Of a stretch of DNA of 64,000 nt, positions 12,701 to 27,700 are shown piece after piece. The notes beneath the pieces were generated by a model. That model made no database searches and was not told where the DNA came from. It saw only the letters and a program-made list of their open reading frames with translations. Source of the DNA: Paragonimus skrjabini miyazakii (lineage: Eukaryota > Platyhelminthes > Trematoda > Plagiorchiida > Troglotrematidae); contig JTDE01002001.1 in NCBI GenBank assembly GCA_014338405.1, positions 12,470 through 76,469 of the forward strand, read 5' to 3'. Within the stretch, counting starts at the first letter, position 1, and each line of letters starts with the position of its first letter. The position numbers were made by a program, and so were the translations under genes.

Positions 12701-15700
12701 CTATGGTCAACTGCATAAATCGAGTAGTATCATGTCAACGCTTACGGATTCACCAACAGAATATAATAACCCTGTTTTAACGTCGTGCCTTTATACGTGA
12801 TAAGTAACTCTGATGGAACTCAGCTGGCCATCCTGTCACATAGGTGAAATGCGCCACCAGAAGGAATATTCCCTATCAATTTTGCTGCTGGCGTTATTTT
12901 GCATTTTTCTTAGGATTCAAAATCATGCCCTAACAACACCATTAATTTATCATGAACAAATAGTCGGATGATCCTTACCTGTCTACGAATACCACCGAAG
13001 TATGCGAGATTTTGGTTTTCATTTGTTATTGACAATCACCGACACCATATGGAACTGTTCATGAAGCTGTAGACTCAGGGTCTATCCATTCCATATCACT
13101 TGTCGGTGACATGTTCGGAAGTTACTTAACACGATACTATGTGTCTGTCTTCTGTATCAGCTGTCTTTTCCCTAAATGCATGCGACCCACTTTATCTGGA
13201 AGCCATTTCTATCTTTTATCACCAGCGACTGTGAATGGGTATTTTACACACGATAATTTTTATCACGTACTCTGTGAAGTCAACGGCAAAACGGTCAACA
13301 CGGCTGACTCTTGAAAACGAGACCCGAGTTTACACCTTGCCCATCTCATAAATGTGCACTGCTACCTAACTCTGGCAACATCAAAATCCGAGTCCACCCC
13401 CTCTTTTCGAATGGTGTTGACTGAAAGATCCATGAGAAGACATAAGCTGAAATCAGCTGCGAGTGATGTTCAACTTTTATCAGTCAAAATCTTCTACCAC
13501 TTGCCAGTAATTTCAAGACTCAACACTTTTGTTCATTTCCACGAGTTACACAAACTTTCCGTAATTTCTGTCGTCTCCAAAAAGATTATATCAACCTCTT
13601 GAATTAATCCATACAATGTAGTACAGTAGCATTACCCGAGCACTTATTGCCCCAACGTTAGAGTTTGCTATCAGTTAAAACATGAGAACAATTCGTTGAC
13701 AAATGACCTTGGAATAGAAATCAATGTGTAATCTGAAGCCGTTCCTTAGCAATTTCTGTAAAACTGTCTTTGCATAGACGTCCGTATGTTCATGCCATTG
13801 ATCCCTTATCTAAAAGGAATTTCGGTAGATTCTGAACCAATTTTTCTAGAACTCACTTAGCGGCCGAGTATAAAACAACACGACAATTTCATTACTTCAT
13901 TTTATATCATTAAGTTACAAATTCTACACCTGTATGTTGACTTCAGTTACTGAAACCGGTGTGTTTCATCCCTGTCATTATTATCAGACACACAGTGATT
14001 TTCAAACCCAAAATTCACCTAATTTGGATATATAAAGCAAATTAGTGTTCATATATTACTAAAGGTTAATTACGCAAAAATGATCATCAATGATTAGAAC
14101 ACGTTATTAGCACAAAGTCGTCAGAGGTCTGCAATATCTACGTGTGCTCACGGTAGTGTTAATCTAGTGGGCATCTTGTCTTGGTGAAACCCTGCAGTGA
14201 TAGAAATTGAATGGATGACTTATGGTGATATTTGTGGAACCCCAGACTAAGTCCAAATGGTCTGATGGTAGGCGGCTCGATTGCCATAAAAAAGGCGTTG
14301 AAAGACCACTAAATGTCGGCACAACCTAGAAAGATTCGATCACATGTGTACGACACCTGGTGTGGGGAGAGTGTGTTCCACTGTATTTGTCAGTGATTTC
14401 TGACTAGATGGTTCTGTCCAAGTCAAATCTTATTCTTTAACCCATTTCGACAAATAATCAGTCGAGTGGTCAACACTTTAGTAAAGTAAGTTTGATAAAT
14501 CTGATGGCAGTAGATTTAGCTAGACATACATAGCAGATACTTGGTACGGTAAATGCACACAGCTGCGATAAAAAACATTGATCTTTAATACAGAAAACCT
14601 TGACCTCGCCGGTATGTTCGGAACTAGTTACGTAACACTAATGCTCACCCACCCGTGCAGACACTCCAACATTAGGTCTTGGAAGAGCAATGAAGACAGA
14701 CGGACTTGTACTTGATCATAAAGTTGACCACATGATACAAAACAGGTGGAGATACAGGCGATTCCAGATGTGATGCGCCCATCTACATGCTGACCGTTCA
14801 GATGAAAGGTCACTTGACAGCAAAACTGGAGGCTAGTTCTGGTCGTATTAAGAAAACCCAGATGTACATATTCAAAACAGTCAGATTCATTTTCCTTTAA
14901 GTTGTGTCACACACATGGTTAACAAAAACAACAAAGTGAAATTTAATGTCCAGGCTACTCTGAGCCGTTATTTTATTTGCAATGCCACTATGAGCTCAAA
15001 CGAAAGCATGACATGATAACCCGAGATAACCAGATTGAAACTGCAGTGACCGCAAGTCACCGTTCCTATTACTTGCTTCGAGGTTTGTAGCTTAATGCGA
15101 AGTACATGCAAACAGGACTTCATAAACATACCTCCCCAGTTCTCCATAGAGAAAAATTGGGGCATGAAGTGTGAAACAAAAGGAGCAATCTTAGCCAAGT
15201 CGTACGTTCGAACCCGAGTGGCTAACAGCGATTGATGTGCATCCCGCATGGTTGTGTCCATCAGTAGCAGATGGGGATGTCGGCGAACTGCCTTCGCAAA
15301 TCCTGCAGGACCGGATTCAATTAACACATTTCGCCAACCTCGTGGAGGAGCTACATCTGCTCGTTACATTTTAAAAATAGAGAAAAAACATAGTTTTAGC
15401 AAAAGATAACGGATTCCAAAACAGCTGGTTATAAGAAATGTCTTCTCTTGGCAAAATTCAATGAGATGTCAACCGTTTGCTTAAAACCTACAAATAACTC
15501 ATACTACATGATTTGCTGGAACATGGACCGCATGCTTTGTTCTGTTTACACAGTGTAGAAAGTTCTATATCTAACGCTGAACGTCTGCAAATCCTTCAGA
15601 ACTTCTAAAGACCCTTCAAACTCACCGTAATTTTTTAGTTGAGTTCCCTAAAGCTGTTAACATTAGTTACCCTATTGGCTAAAACTCGAGGGCCTGAATA

Positions 15701-18700
15701 GTGTGGATCTTGGCGAAAGGTGACAAAAAGAACCTACTGGTAAAATATAAGTACTGGAGCTTATAAGCCGCAAGGATCTCCGTTGGGTGGTGAATGTTAA
15801 ACTATGGAACTAGTAGTGAGCGTGATGAGACTTATGAGTAGAGCATACCTACTGCACCAAGTTGTCGGTTTCGCTGTTAAACAGAGATTATCTTTGTCAT
15901 CTACACCTCACATACACGGTGTAATTTGGCTTCTGGTTCCTTCTTATTAAGGTCGAATGGTTCCAAAATCAGTGAGTACAGGTGTACTGATGGGTTATTT
16001 TAAATAGCGAACATTTACCTAAACCATTCTCACACGAAATTTTATTTGATGTAAATCGCCCTGATTTTACGGTATTGAACCTCTTGAGTGCGTTGTAAAA
16101 CAAAACAGAAATCTCTTTTAACTTTGATTGACAACAAGAGGAGTTTAAATATAAAAATGATTGATTGTGTGTTCATGAAACGAAAAACTCACCGATTGGA
16201 GTGGGGGGAATGGGTGGATCGACCTTGGACGGTTTCAAATCTGTCCCCAGCTGAGTGGATGGGCCATTCACCATGACGTTTGCTAGAAAGTTATGAATGT
16301 AATAATCGGAAAATGGATGAAAGAAGTGATAAACCTTAGGCAACATATGGTCATCAAATTGAGCTTATTCGCTTAGTTAAAAACCGGCTATTCACACTAA
16401 CCGCTTGTCAGTATTCTTGAACCAACTTTAGGTTTACAATAACCCTTTGGTGTTTGATCCTGCAACCAAATGCTTTTTCATAAAAACTATGGGTTATTCA
16501 GGGTCCAAACTACAATAGTTTTCTTATGAACACGCAAATAAACTTTTCTTCCTGATCACACAAATATGATATTGTAGCGAAAAGGCGTCCAATAAAGCAC
16601 AATCTTTATTGTCCAACACGCTAGTTACCATGCAACACGGGCGCTCGCGTTTTTGAATCAAAATTCCAGTCCACAACACGCCTGGGTTTCCGCTCACACG
16701 TCGTGTGCACTTCTGCCCGGTTTATGTGTGTGATCGGCGCCGTCTATCGGGGGGTTTCCGCCCACCCTTCTTCGTCCGTTGGTCCGATTTCGTTAAGCGA
16801 TGGCTCGTCCGGTCGCACGTGTTGTCCTCCATCTATCTACAGTGGACTTTGGTCGTATTCCACGGGAGTGTCGAGATATTCCTGCGAGTGTTGGAATAAT
16901 CGCGCCCCCGATTTTGTCGTCCATCTTATTTTGCGTGCCATGTCCCGCCCGTTGGTCCGATCCGGTCGAGCGATGAATCATCCGATTGCCCCCGTCGTCC
17001 GCCATCCGATCGTTGGGTGTTTGTGGACGTGCCTCCCCCTGCGTTAAGGTACTTCGCCGAGAGTTGGAATGCTCCTCCTCCTCCGGCATATCTAGTTAGC
17101 ACTGTTAGTCAGAGGTTAACTGTTGTGAAAACTAACTCTAGTTTCGCCAGCTTTCGTAGGTACTGTTCTATAGTTAATAGATTGAGAATTGCGCCAGTGT
17201 CGAGCAGAATATGGTGATTGATTGTGATAGGGTCGAAAGTTACCGACACCAAGAATTACTATGCCAACTGCCATCAACAACTGGCACCAAGAGAATAGTG
17301 ATATGCCTTGAGATTACTGGGAAATAATCATCTCTACGTAAACCAACACGAGCCGGTTTGTCAAATTTGTATTTGGTTCGTAAAGGAAACACATACAAAT
17401 GCACATCGGACTGTGAAACCATCACTGCGTTTCCTTCAAATTAAGTCGTTGGTAAAAAGGAAATCCTAATCTGACCCGAAAAATCTGACAGCACACCGCC
17501 AATCAGGAGGATGAAGGAAGTCTGGCAAATTGTGCACCTCTCAGAAATCCTCTGACCATCGTGTATATTCGGGTCAAATTCACGAACTCTCAGTATACGC
17601 TTCCACTTGACAGTAGTGCAACATGGATTGACATAATGGCCAATAGAAAAATCGCTAACCATTCTGGAAAATTATAGCACTGTGAGGTCATATTGCTTTG
17701 GTTGCAGAAACAGAGCCCAAATGAATCTGTGTGGTGACTCATTCAAGTAAACTAGACAACAGTTAACATAGATGAAAAGCAGAAGGCACAAGAAACTTCG
17801 AATGTGCATTTTATGAGCTCGCCTTGCTTCCGACCCAAAAGCTTCGTCACACCAGGTAAACAAGTTGTAAACATTTGTCCGTTTAAGTATATATATATAT
17901 ACATACTTACATGAACGACTTCATTTGACAAAATTTTATACACGAAATAGAAAAGTAACAACAAATATTGCAAACAGTTATCGTTCGTTAAGTTATTCTT
18001 AAAACCAAAACATCATTTAGCTTTTATTTATAAAATAGTTATTCGGATCTGAATAAAAATTATTAGCAGCGCTTTATTGATCAAAACTAACATTTAGTGA
18101 GTTGACATCCAGAGTGTTACTCTCAGGCAGTTTTGGCCCAACGTTTAGATGGAACTTAGTTTTAGGGTTACAGAAGACAAAATGTGACGGCCAATCACTT
18201 ATCGAGTCACTACAACTAAGAAGGTAATCAGATGCATAGTTGTAACAGAAAAGGCGCAAAACTGAGAAGCCGATAAGTCACCAGTGTTAAAGCGAGAGCG
18301 TAGGAAAACATGCAAAGTTGCCGAGGTTCCACGCATATGTTACATTGTTGAATTTGGTGTGATGTAGATAACTTCTCAGACAGCTGTCAGCCTGATAAAA
18401 TCCCTCAAAACGATGCAAATTTACGTCTACTATACCATTCGAAATTTGAATTCTTGCCCGCTGTTCAAATAACCACTGGTGAGTATATTACTTGCAGTAA
18501 AGTAATAATGGTTTGTTCAGTTTAGAGGTTGACCTTGTTGGTCAATAGAAACTCAGAGGTCAGATTCGTTGTATACTACAATCAATTTATTAGACATCGT
18601 GAAGTTCAACCATGTACCAAAACCGAAACTGGCACCTACGATGTGTAAATGGTATTAAGCCTAAATATTTGGGAAATGACATATCCCTCAAGATTGGTCG

Positions 18701-21700
18701 AACCAGCAAATGGTTATCGACCACTGAAGGTTAGTTTTCAACCGACACTGAAACCCCAGTCCAGAGCGGTTGACCGCAACGTGATATCAAGGGCTTGACC
18801 TCAAAGGAGGACGTTTGACGATTATAACAAACACTATTTACGTCAACCCTTGTGTGTCTGGCACGTGGATGGATGCTACTATAGATCAATAGTCGCGGAC
18901 CATGTAAAGCAAACAGCAGTTTCTTTATTATCCGAATACCGCAGTGGTAATGAAGCTCATGGTTCAATATTGAGAATGTTGCTAACAGAAAATCTTCACA
19001 AATATTTGTCAACTCATGGACTGAGTAGACTATATTTTACCAGAATGCAGTCAGACGATTTTGTAATAATCTATCATGTGTGTCAAAGTGTCCGTACCTG
19101 TAAGATGAACGTCAAGCAAAATTTCATGTGAAACGGTCAAAAACTTTAATCAGTCAGGACACAATATTTACTCGGGAAGTAGAGGCACTTCATTAACGAC
19201 TGAGATTGTTAGAGAAGGCGCTAAGGTTCAGGATACAAACGCTTAAGCAGTCTAATTCGAAAGTAAGCACAAGTACAAACCTTCCCTGGTATATCTACTA
19301 ATTCAGGACTCATTTATCTGGCTCCCTTTGGCAATTCATCTAAGTGTTAGATACAGGAAACATTAGTAACAAAATTTATCGTAGCACACTATTCTGTTTT
19401 CTTCTTTTTACAACTGTCACGTGACACGTCAAGCTCAGATGAATAAGGCTGAGTATTCAGCAGATTTCCAAAGGGAGAAAACTTCCAGACTATCCGAATC
19501 CACCTAAATCAGAGCAGAAAAGATGTGGACTACTATGTGTTGACAGTTCATTTAATCAAATCACTGGCAGGTTTAAAACCAGCAGATAATATAAAACAGA
19601 AAAAAACAGCCACGGACTAAAAAAAATATTCGCACTAAGTATTACATAGACAATACAGAACTGGTCGGTGAGTTCGGATGAAAGTAACTTCATTATAGGT
19701 TATTAATCTTGGTATTGATTGCGTAACACTATTTTAAATGGGCGACTTGGTGACCTGCTGTTATCAGGTGTTTAAGAACTGATGACGTGAGACTTATACA
19801 ACGGTTTCACCGATTTGAAGTTGTTACGTCATCAGTTGTTCTAACCATTTCACGACGTGTCCCGCTACTCACTGAGAAAGCCGTCAATTTGTTTTGCATG
19901 TGCAAGCGTCACTGCAACTGCAAGTGGCCTGGTAAACAGCGTGAGAGGTAGAATAGTTGGACAAAATGGTTTCTTATTTAGGCAGAACCGGTCTCTTGAC
20001 GGTCCGAACCAAACATAACTGAACAACAGCATGCGTGAGAAATAGGTCAGACTTCAACTTAACAGGAGTTTGGTGATCGAAACTCACTAACGGAAGCTTT
20101 ATACTTGGAAAAGCCAGAAGCAACTCATTAAGTGGCCGTGGTCTTGATTGCATAATACTTGGTGTGAATGTATACATGTCCACTCCATGTCTGTCTTTGC
20201 TCGGTGTCTACAAAAGGCAAGACTTACGTCTGCAACTGGTAAGAATAAAAGAAACATTGACATCTCAGGATATGTCTTCGTTCTGCTCCGACAAAGTTAT
20301 TAAAACAAGTCTATAGTTTCAAGTATCTAAATCTGGATGGAAGTATCCACGCTAACAGGGTTAGCTATTTTGTTATCATTGGCTACTCTTAAGTCTATTA
20401 AGCTCAGAAGCGCCATGATTTGGCGGAAAGGCATAACAAGATATATTTTCTACACTAAATACCATTATAACAACGATCGCAAGAAATTTTGCCGGAGAAC
20501 GGCTGGTAGTTGGAAAGCCTATGCATTTTTACCGACAGCGGTGGCTACGGTCAAATGCATTCATCAGCTGTTGGTTGGGCTAGTACATTTCTATTCGAAA
20601 AAATTCACGAACCTTCAGTCACTATCACAAAGATAGCTAACAACTCCGGGTACCGACAGAATGGCTGTTGTTATGTCGCGGTGATTCTGTTCACTAAAAC
20701 TGATATTCCTATGAACGATACTGTTTTAGAGGGAAGATGGACTAGTACTATATTAGAGTTTTTGCTAAACAATTCAGATGACTAGAGACACGACTTTGGT
20801 ATTTAGGTGTGATGATAAAATTCATGCCAAATTAACTGTACTAATGTTTTTTTCAACGTTACACTCTGTCCATCTTTCCACAAGGTTTCACCGTTGACCT
20901 AACTTTTAAATTCTCTGTTGCACACAACAGTTATGTATTGTCGAGTTTGATTTCGCACAATGAAGCCAGATCCAAACTGAACATAATCATTCCATTGCAT
21001 AGAATTGAAGAAATATCGACCATTCAGCAAACAGAACAACAATGCCAACCCTGTGTAATAGCCTTTCTCTTTCCGCATGAATGAATTAGCTTGTCACAAG
21101 GCTCTAGGTGGATGAGATGACTAACCTGCAGAAACCCAAAATCCTGAGGCTTAAAGGTCAATAGGTCAGGGAACATGATGAATCACTAGGTCCGTCAGGT
21201 GATTTGTCATCCAGGCCAACCTGGTGTGCGGAATAAACGTACGAACCTGTTTTGTCTATGCTTCGTTCTTACAGTGACAGAATAAGTTTAAGATAACTGA
21301 TGAGTAGTAGAGGATTTTGGTTTTCATATAGGTAGTATGGCGAAAGTTGACAAACCGACATAAGTATCAGACATGAAAATTCTCATAGCAGTACTTACCG
21401 ATATAATGCAGAAGATGTTGAGCCCGTTTCTTCGACATGGGTAATTCAAACAGTTCCGGATGCTCATCGATAAAGTACGTATCCACAGCTCCGGTGAGAA
21501 AACTTTTGTGATTGAAGACATTGACAAGGAATGGAATGTTTGTCTAAAATCGTAGACAGATACAGAGTGATTGCAGACCAAACAATTAAATGAAGTGACT
21601 TCAGAATGTTGAGTAAAGTACTAGGCCGTCCATGCAGTGATTCTTAGAAACACTGTTTGCCAAGCTGGGATTGCCAACTTTGGAGGTGTCGTTCATTCTG

Positions 21701-24700
21701 AACTACCTTGGTTAACATGCTAAATGCACCTGTTCATAGGTCTTTATATAATTCCTTTGTATAGTTGTGATGACGGTCAGGGATTCTAAAAGTCTTCTAA
21801 TCTAAGCTCAGGATTAATAGGAGCTACCTTACGTTAAACTTCTTGTTGTAACAATATACATTTTGTCAACTGTTACAACAAGTGAACAGTCAAATCCAAG
21901 TGCTTTATGAGGCCCTATAGGTGCCACTGATCTACACGGGGTTAGACACTTTGAATGAAGGAGAGAAAATTAACTTTGACATATCGTGATGGATTGGTTG
22001 GAGGTCAAGGAACGGATCGCTAGGTAAGGAGGCCATCTATCCTCTCGTCGAAAAGATTTCGAAGTGAAAACGGTAAGTTCGTTCCATTTCCTGGTCAGCA
22101 TATGTACCGTAGTTTAAATCCTTCCATTATAATGGGCAATAAACCAGTCGAACGCTAAAAACAGCGCTAACTTCTACCAGAATTCAATAGTCTAAAATAA
22201 ACCACTACAGTTGATTGGGACAATATCTCAATTTCTTATATTAATACAGTAAACGAAAGTATTTGGCGACTTGTTGAGGTAATTACAGTACGAGGAAGCA
22301 ACATACCTTACTGTAGCCAAGGTAAGATATTGCTAATAAGACCTAGTGTCAATACTATAAAAAAAACCTCTGGGTCATTAGTATTCTATGCACTTCCTTC
22401 GATTTAGATTAATCTGTCTAGTAAATGTCCACAAATTACATATCAAAACTTTTAACGCCACAGGCTGTATGCTATTGTAAAACACTGACACGTGTGTAAC
22501 CTATTGAACAAGCCCTCTCTGCAAAATGACAGGATAGTTTACCCTAAAGTACTGCCGGGCACGACCTTAGTTTGAAAGTTTCTATCAAACCGATATCTGT
22601 TTATTGCCAGCACACTAATCACAAAGTCAAACTGTACGACACTAACGTTCCAGTTAAAGAGCTTGGAGTCAATATTCTTTAGTCGACAGTCGAAAATATA
22701 AGATTATGCAAGATATCCGCACCAAATTTCGTACGAATGAAGTCAAACAGTTTGGGCGTCGTGTTTAACATGTTATTGATAAATGGATTGACAATAACAC
22801 AACGTTATGAGCAAGTTGTAATACTCTACGTTTCAACCACCTCGGGTGGCCTTCCTCTGGATTGTTGTTGACTTCGATTACAACACTCCTGAGGAAGGCC
22901 ACCCGAGGTGGTTGAAACGTAGAGTATTACAACTTGCTCATAACATTGTGTTATTCTCAATCCATTTATCAATAAGATTATGCAGTTATTTGAAACAAAA
23001 GTGAATGTGGATCATAAGGCTGATTCACATCGAACAGATTATAATCCAGTCCATAATCTTCCAAAGATGCAGTTCATCGACACTATCACATTTAAGTAAA
23101 CGAAACAGTGAACAACAAACGCGGAAATAAACAAAAACAATCACTCGAAAGCCTGTCAAAAAGGACAACCTCGCGGATTATAAGCAGACTGTGTCACAAA
23201 ATGAACACATTTAGACGACGATACTGTTCAATCATTTAAACCAATTTCGTGCTTTAATGGAACCATCATTTGAACGATAGGTCGTTCCAGGCTGGCTGAG
23301 TGTGCCATTTACCAAAGTAGTTTCTAAACCCTGAACGAAACGATTTTAGACGCTTAGAAGTGGGTTATAATGGCGACTTTCAATGATTTCAGTTGGCGTG
23401 AAAAATACTGTGTAGCAAACAAGCTCGTTTTCAGTTATTCATCAGCAAGCTAAATACATACGCACGTAAGAAGTTTCCTTTACAGACGTCGCAGACTACG
23501 ANNNNNNNNNNNNNNNNNNNNNNNNNNNNNNNNNNNNNNNNNNNNNNNNNNNNNNNNNNNNNNNNNNNNNNNNNNNNNNNNNNNNNNNNNNNNNNNNNNN
23601 NAGTCTGCCCAAGCACAGTTGTTGCTTGTCTCTGGGTTCACAAACAGGGGGTCGTCACTGAGTCGATATGGATAGTTTCGTTAACAGTTTCTCAGTTCTA
23701 ATTGCTACCATGCTGCTGTCGTAAGTCGATCTCGAATGTCAGTCCAAACCTGAGGTCAACGTCGTTATCATTTCGTTGACGCCAATTCATGAGGAAAAAA
23801 CAAAATACTGCACACATCGAAGGAGTGACCTTGAGAAATATTTTTTGTCGCGTGCATTGCAGTTTTGTTTAAGTGCAATTGTCAATCGTCGTCTTAATTT
23901 GTGCGACAGACAAGAGTACTGAAAGAGTTAAAGCCATCCAAGAAACAAAACTAATGAGGAAAATGTATTATTCATTCGCCTACATTTATTTAGGAGCTAG
24001 CAAATGAACATAGGAAAAGGTTCAATGCTTTACATATATATGAAAGACTGTCTCACTTTAACTCCATGAATGCGAAACTCTCGAAGGGCTCGAAGCATTT
24101 TATTGGCAGCATGTTGGAACTGGCTGGCTTTGGCAACCACTTTGACCAGCAGCGAATCGTAGTAAGGTGATATGACAGCACCGGCAAACGAAGATGCTGA
24201 ATCCAACCGAATACCCATGCCCTCGCCAGCACGGAATACCTGTCATGGAGAAAAATCCAACTACGTGTCAAGAAAAGCGCCGTAGATTAGATGATAGCCC
24301 TATAAATAATTGCGTCCTCCTCGGTTAATGGTTTGAGGTCATTAAACCTCAACCTGTATACAAAGATTAACTGAACTAATTCACATATTTAGGCTGAAAT
24401 ACTTTTAGTACATGTGGAATACCCCAAAGCAGATAAAGCGACTTAAGTTGAGTAATCCATAGACGCCAGAAACGCGAATACTAAATTATGTAATTCTATA
24501 CTCATGGTGTTTGAAACCAAACAAAGTTTTCCAAGTCATTGGTGCTACAAGCGATCATGATGTCAAAACCTGGAAAGACTCACCCGAGACCTGAGCCCAC
24601 AGTCCTATGATCGATGACTGATGGCGTCACCTTCAAGTTGCCTCTGTGTTTGACCGTCAACACCTGGTTATTTGGTGGCCTAACCTATACTGTTACCTAG

Positions 24701-27700
24701 TCGTGGTGGTCAGGCTTGTGAACTGCATCGATTCGGAGGGCTATGCTGACTAGCATTTCGGTTCTTTTAGATACAACATTGTCAGACAGGCTAGAAGAGA
24801 GCAGTCAAACGAAAAACAGTTGTACTCACAGGATTGTGTGTCGTACCACTGACCGCCTAAGAGTGTTTGGGTAGCGAGACACGATCCTATAGGTATACTG
24901 CAAAACTATTTTTACGGTTACGGTACTGTTGTATTCTTTATCAGGAAGAAAGCAAAAACTCCGTTTATTCGTGCTGTTGCCCATCGCAGATGTACCGACT
25001 AACAGTGACTGGCTGACGGAAACCTCCGCGTGGATCAAAGTGGTCTTACAGTGAGTATACGAAATCCCGAATCATCAAAACCACTACTCCACAATACGTT
25101 CACTTTCTAGGTAAACTATTAAGGCATGTGTAATCTAACAAACAGTCAAGCTACAAAAAAAGTTGTCATAAACGTTATTGTCTACCAGCCTCAATTTGAG
25201 GAAACCTTTCGGCAACTGTTAACGGCTTCAGTAGTGCGGTTTACACTTTATTTTTGAAGTATTTCAGACGAAATAAACTACACACCCACTTGAATATGTT
25301 GAAGAAGGTTACTTTGCAAAAAGTTACACGAATCCATAAATCCCTGGCTTCTCAGTTCTGTGGATTAACTGAACATTGACATCAGTGTGTCATGGGGGTC
25401 AATTTTTATTAAGTATGAATTTGAAGAGTGCGAGAATCACAGTAGAATGACAAAAGTTGAAACCTTTTCTGCTAACCCGGTTCAAGTCATTTCCTATTCA
25501 CGTACCTGTCTTCGGTGGTCAATCAATGTGGTCATAAATAAAAACTGTGGATTATTCTATTGCACTTCTTGAGTTCAGTTGAAGACCTGATGTGTGAGAT
25601 GGGTTACTGCCAGATAAAGGATTAAACTGCCGTTCAGTCCGACCCATTTCCTCAATATAGTTGGAAATAAAGTAGTCATAACATGTTTTACAAGATGCGC
25701 GAGCTGATAGGCTGTTTACTACTTTTCTACAAAGAAGATAAGGTAGTCAGTATTTTTAACCAACAATCTGAGAAGCATTTAGCTGTACTAATTCCTCTCT
25801 GGTTGCCGTGATCTGCACAGTCAAGTCGCAGTTTTTATCAAGCTGTGAAAAATGAATTCACCAAACATTTTCACAGCTTCTATGCGCTGATTCTCTTTAG
25901 TGAGACTTTTTTTACAGTGATTAAAAAATATCACTACGTTGCACTACGAGGAGATTTCTGACATACAAGTGACTGACATAAAAGTAGATAGGGTATTATC
26001 AACTTGCCTAAATTCATATAAGATGAGAGGACGTCGAACACATAATCGTTATACTGGTATTGGAAATTCACCTATCAGTATCTAAATTGATCCTGTAAAC
26101 ACTAGTTATGTACAATGCTATGTGTGTTCGAGACCTCTATTTTTGAAATGCAAACCACTTGAAACCTTGGCCGAGAGTAACGGAATTTTCTTCTTGTATG
26201 TCTGCCTGTATGTCTGTGCTCATTCCCAGGGTAGTATATTTCCGTCAGACCCGCTGGATGAGGAGATTCAGTTTTAGTTAGCTGATTTGGCTGACGAAAA
26301 AGTGTTGCAGTTTGGCAACATTCAAGCGGTACAAACAACGCTATTTCGCGTTCTGCTAAGTACTTCGAAATGCGCTTCGCAGCTTCAGCATGCAAAGTGC
26401 TTCTGCAAGATTGCTGTGATTACGTAGAATTAAGGTTAGATAATGAAGTCAGGAACTTGTTTGACCGGTTTGTATAACTGGGGAGCTGCATCAGCAGCGG
26501 CGGCGGAGATGTGGGGAATGAAATAGAGGCGCGTATTTCCAAGGCTAGGGCGGTATTCATCCATCTGGAACACCTAGGGCAACGAAGAGTTCTGTTTGAG
26601 GCTGAAGAGTCGCGTATATCAGACAACAGTGAAGGCTGTATTACTATACGGTAGCGAAACATGCCCACTTAGGGTAGAAGTCCTGAACCGTCTTCAGATG
26701 TTTGACCACCGATGCCTGCGTTCAATCGCTTGTATCGGGTGGCACCAGCGAGTAAGCAACGAGGAAGTTAGGAAGCGGGTGTTTGGCACTGATTGTCAAA
26801 CAAGTTCTCTCGTTTAATCACTATATTTGCACAGAATTAGATGGTTAGTCCATGTACTAAGGACGCCAGCCAGTCGTTTGCTACACCGAGCACTGTTTGT
26901 CGGCGCAAGTGCGAGGTGGACAGATGATGACCCGGCGTAGACAAATGAAATCGTTCACGAAGGGGTTGGGCACTGTAGATCGGGTTCGTCTCCCGGGTAG
27001 GAGCCCTCGCGACTCACAGAGTCGGTGGCTGGAGACGTTAGGTAATATGGCGGTTAATTGATCCCAGTAGTGTGAATTTTTTTGTCCGAGTTGTCTGTGA
27101 AGTGAGTCCACTTAATGACGCGAGGCAGTAAAAGCTGTAAGGAGGCTGTCTTGCTGATGACGCCTTACTTTCACTTACAGCTTGGTTGCTTGTTTGCAAG
27201 TTGTAGGCGCCTTGATGTTGTATGTGTGAATGTAGACGTAGCTATTTTTAGAAGTTAGGTCCCCTTACTCTGCCCTTCTTTTTTCTTCTCTCATCCTATA
27301 TAGGGGTGTTTTCCTGGTTGTGTGGCAGTTAAGCATCAGTATGAGCCACTGATCTATTGCTGTCTATGATGATGATGATGAACCATTCATAACTAAGCTA
27401 ACCCTTAAAACAGTGTCCATTATCACCACAAGATAATCAGTACAAACCACCTCTTGTAGGTGCGTCTACGTCTATCTGTTACATCATCTGGTGACATACA
27501 TGGAATACTTCTTGTTCATCAGTGCTAACTTGTACTCATAAACAAGTCAGCGATGGAATCCTTTAACAAAAGAAGATATGCACGCACGTTCAGGTGATAG
27601 GAATTGCCCTGTCAGGCTCAACAATTCCACCTGGATATTTTATATATTTGGCGAGCTATCGAGTTGAGTGAGCTGATAATACCTATCAACTTTCTGGAAT

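Larger units (their letters stand above)
16283..21398 (-). other. PC intron 10 (5.1 kb)
   Basis: Contains the GC-rich tandem duplication near 16.8-17.1 kb, a short AT dinucleotide tract at 17888-17902, an imperfect hairpin (AGAACTGATGACGT and its complement) near 19775-19845, and unassigned open frames near 20.3-20.8 kb. Confidence 0.75.
21544..24056 (-). other. PC intron 9 (2.5 kb)
   Basis: Contains the 85-bp-arm hairpin at 22773-22975, a diverged copy of the 181-262 repeat at 23395-23461, and a 100-N gap at 23502-23601. Nothing else recognised. Confidence 0.75.

Noticed and set aside
17888..17902. AT dinucleotide tract as a promoter TATA element
   Set aside because: Simple microsatellite deep in an intron with no gene start beside it.
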